Assembly (NCBI RefSeq): GCF_001563285.1
Contig: NZ_CP005188.1
Span: 253,501 to 317,500 of the forward strand
Origin: Sphingobium sp. MI1205
GTDB taxonomy: Bacteria > Pseudomonadota > Alphaproteobacteria > Sphingomonadales > Sphingomonadaceae
Direction: 5' to 3'
Length of the DNA stretch: 64,000 bases
Part shown: in pieces, positions 62,697 to 64,000 of the stretch
Numbering within the stretch: position 1 is the stretch's first letter
Layout of the letters: every line of letters begins with the position of its first letter
Program-made: the position numbers and the translations under genes
The notes under the pieces: generated by a model
Told to the model about the DNA's origin: nothing
The model's database searches: none
What the model saw: only the letters and a program-made list of their open reading frames with translations

Positions 62697-63341
62697 TCAG
62701 ATCGCCAAATGATCGCTCAGTGAGAGTTCTTGATGCATCGCATGCCAAGCTTGGAAACGAAGCTGGCTGATCTTGTTCCAGTGATCTTTCATCATTTGGG
62801 TGGCCGCCTTTAGGTCGCCCTTATGTCGCTGACCCATATCCTTCATATATTCCGTATCGGGTTGCGCGAGACATATCAAATCAACCATTTCGGCGAGCGG
62901 CTTGCTCGCGTTCTGTGAAAATACTCGCGATATTTCGTCACTCAATGAATACCATTCAGTGACTAAATCATCATCTATGTCCGCTCGATTATCCGATTGT
63001 CTGTCGGTAACTTCATACATGTTTAAGAATTCATCCAGCAGCTTCTTCCGCATGTGGTAAATATCGACGCGGAGTTGCCGTTCGGTCACTCTACGGGTGA
63101 ATGCAAACTGCTCCCGGCTCAGCTTCCACACCATATAGGCGAAGACCACTTGCCCGACTGCGCCAAAAGCGGTGAAGAAATCGGTGAATGGGTTGCCCTT
63201 TTTTGTCGCGGTGACAACGGCAAGCATGATCATCAGGATCATTATCGCCCAAAAAGCGAAGGCGAATGCCGGCGGAATGGCCGCCGCTAGTAGTTTCTCA
63301 TGCTTCCGGCTCCGCGGCCACTTTCCACAATCCCGTTTCAT
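62697..63341 (-). CDS. Two-TM membrane protein at the P2 Z/fun cargo position
   Basis: 214 aa. Two close TM helices near the N-terminus (FAFAFWAIMILMIMLAVV and FGAVGQVVFAYMVWKLS) then a cytoplasmic helical domain of about 130 residues with many Asp/Glu/Lys. No family recognised. AT-richer than the neighbouring late genes and in the opposite strand. P2 carries its Z/fun moron at this S-to-V place; related phages put antiviral genes here. ATG 63341. Confidence 0.68.
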   Translation of the reverse strand: MKRDCGKWPRSRKHEKLLAAAIPPAFAFAFWAIMILMIMLAVVTATKKGNPFTDFFTAFGAVGQVVFAYMVWKLSREQFAFTRRVTERQLRVDIYHMRKKLLDEFLNMYEVTDRQSDNRADIDDDLVTEWYSLSDEISRVFSQNASKPLAEMVDLICLAQPDTEYMKDMGQRHKGDLKAATQMMKDHWNKISQLRFQAWHAMHQELSLSDHLAI

Positions 63342-63399
63342 GAACTGCTATTGGCATGAGGCCGCAAGCAGGGGAAGCTGGCAGGTGGCCTGATGCAGC

Positions 63400-63423
63400 A
63401 TTTGGATAGTGGCCTGTCCAAAT
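63400..63423. promoter_or_regulatory. 24-bp dyad, second probable late-activator site
   Basis: ATTTGGA-N10-TCCAAAT, spacer TAGTGGCCTG. Downstream, TACTAT at 63,441 would put the dyad centre near -41.5 of a start about 63,453, typical for class II activators. It precedes the J gene by 36 bp and is the twin of the site at 56,194. Confidence 0.7.
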
Positions 63424-63459
63424 ACAGGGGCATAGCGCACTACTATCGCCTGCCCCGAC

Positions 63460-64000
63460 ATGGCCGACATGGCCGATGCTACCTTCACCGCTGTCGATCT
63501 GTCGCGCCTGCCCGCGCCCAGCATTATCGAGGCTCTCGATTTCGAGGCGATCTATGCTGATGCCGTCGCGCACATGCAGTCGATCATGCCGGGATTCGAG
63601 GCCCGCGACAGCGATCCAGCGTCGAAGCTGCTCCAGACCTTCGCCTATCTTGTCCAGCTGCACCGGCAGCGCGTCAATGACGCGGCTCGGGCTGTCATGC
63701 CCGCCTACGCCACCGGGGCCGATCTCGACAACATCGCCGCCCTGTTCGGCATTACCCGCTTCACCCTCGTTCCGGCTGACGAAGTGCTGGGCATCCCGGC
63801 GATTATGGAGAGCGATGCGGATTTCCGCCGCCGCATGGTGCTGGCGCCCGAGGGCTATTCGGTCGCCGGGCCAGAAGGTGCCTATGTCTTCCACGCGCTT
63901 TCAGCGGATGAGGACGTGCTGGACGCCAGCGCCATCAGCCCCGCTCCGGGGGAAGTGCTGGTGTCGGTTCTTTCGCGCACCGGATCGGGTGAAGCTTCGC
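63460..64000 (+). CDS. P2 family baseplate assembly protein J (gpJ), partial
   Basis: N-terminal 180 residues, open through the window end. VDLSRLPAPSIIEALDFEAIYADAV is the gpJ N-terminus, and LDNIAALFGITRFTLVPAD fits. Wedge protein of the baseplate. P2 has V and W just before J, but here J follows the cargo gene directly. ATG 63460 or 63469 are both possible. Confidence 0.9.
   Translation, partial: MADMADATFTAVDLSRLPAPSIIEALDFEAIYADAVAHMQSIMPGFEARDSDPASKLLQTFAYLVQLHRQRVNDAARAVMPAYATGADLDNIAALFGITRFTLVPADEVLGIPAIMESDADFRRRMVLAPEGYSVAGPEGAYVFHALSADEDVLDASAISPAPGEVLVSVLSRTGSGEAS

Overview
The window looks like chromosomal DNA of a sphingomonad (Alphaproteobacteria, Sphingomonadales; Sphingobium or a close relative is my best guess). 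The signs are high GC with strong GC3 bias, the alphaproteobacterial type of SerC, a serC-serA-hisZ-purA order, a crtY-crtI-crtB carotenoid cluster, a TonB-dependent receptor, and short palindromic repeats of the kind common between sphingomonad genes. No replication origin, rRNA operon, transposase or CRISPR array is visible.

Positions 1-49,250 are ordinary chromosome. 0.2-7.0 kb: a periplasmic PaoABC-type aldehyde oxidoreductase operon, then a TonB-dependent receptor and a Crp/Fnr-family regulator. 7.0-12.4 kb: tRNA-Thr(GGU), two peptidases, a thioesterase and a small exported protein. 12.4-17.8 kb, mostly minus strand: an Atm1-type ABC exporter, dapD with a HAD nucleotidase, a LOG protein and an extensin-like lipoprotein. 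18-24.7 kb: serC and serA, a DUF559 gene bracketed by inverted repeats, hisZ, purA and a flavin reductase. 24.7-28.2 kb: two DAACS symporters and pdxH. 28.2-32.8 kb: a J-domain protein with a sigma32-like promoter, a YihY protein, fabI, a DUF4160/DUF2442 pair and aroC. 32.8-40.5 kb: a structured intergenic region, phzF-like, an inverted-repeat element, a serine hydrolase, recQ and the Ni/Co pair dmeR-dmeF with its operator. 40.6-44.8 kb: crtY-crtI-LOG-crtB. 44.8-49.3 kb: glnK-amtB behind a sigma54 promoter, DUF924, tldD, a zinc-finger protein and tRNA-Val(UAC).

From about 49.3 kb to the end lies part of a P2-like (Peduovirus-type) prophage. Q and P (portal, terminase) are leftward; O-N-M-L-X-holin-endolysin-spanins-R-S are rightward; gpJ is cut by the window end. 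A cos-like sequence sits at 50,719. A 24-bp dyad is shared by the P/O divergent region and the start of the J operon and is probably the late activator site. No integrase, repressor or replication gene is seen, so they must lie to the right of the window or be lost.

The most interesting material is prophage cargo at the two places where P2-like phages carry accessory genes. Between the chromosome and Q there are a HEPN-motif protein, a perfect 28-bp inverted repeat around an AT-rich core with GATTATA repeats, a ComEC-like metallo-beta-lactamase-fold protein and a convergent membrane protein. Between S and J there is a two-TM membrane protein. These are good candidates for undescribed anti-phage functions, but that role is inferred from position and domain type only.
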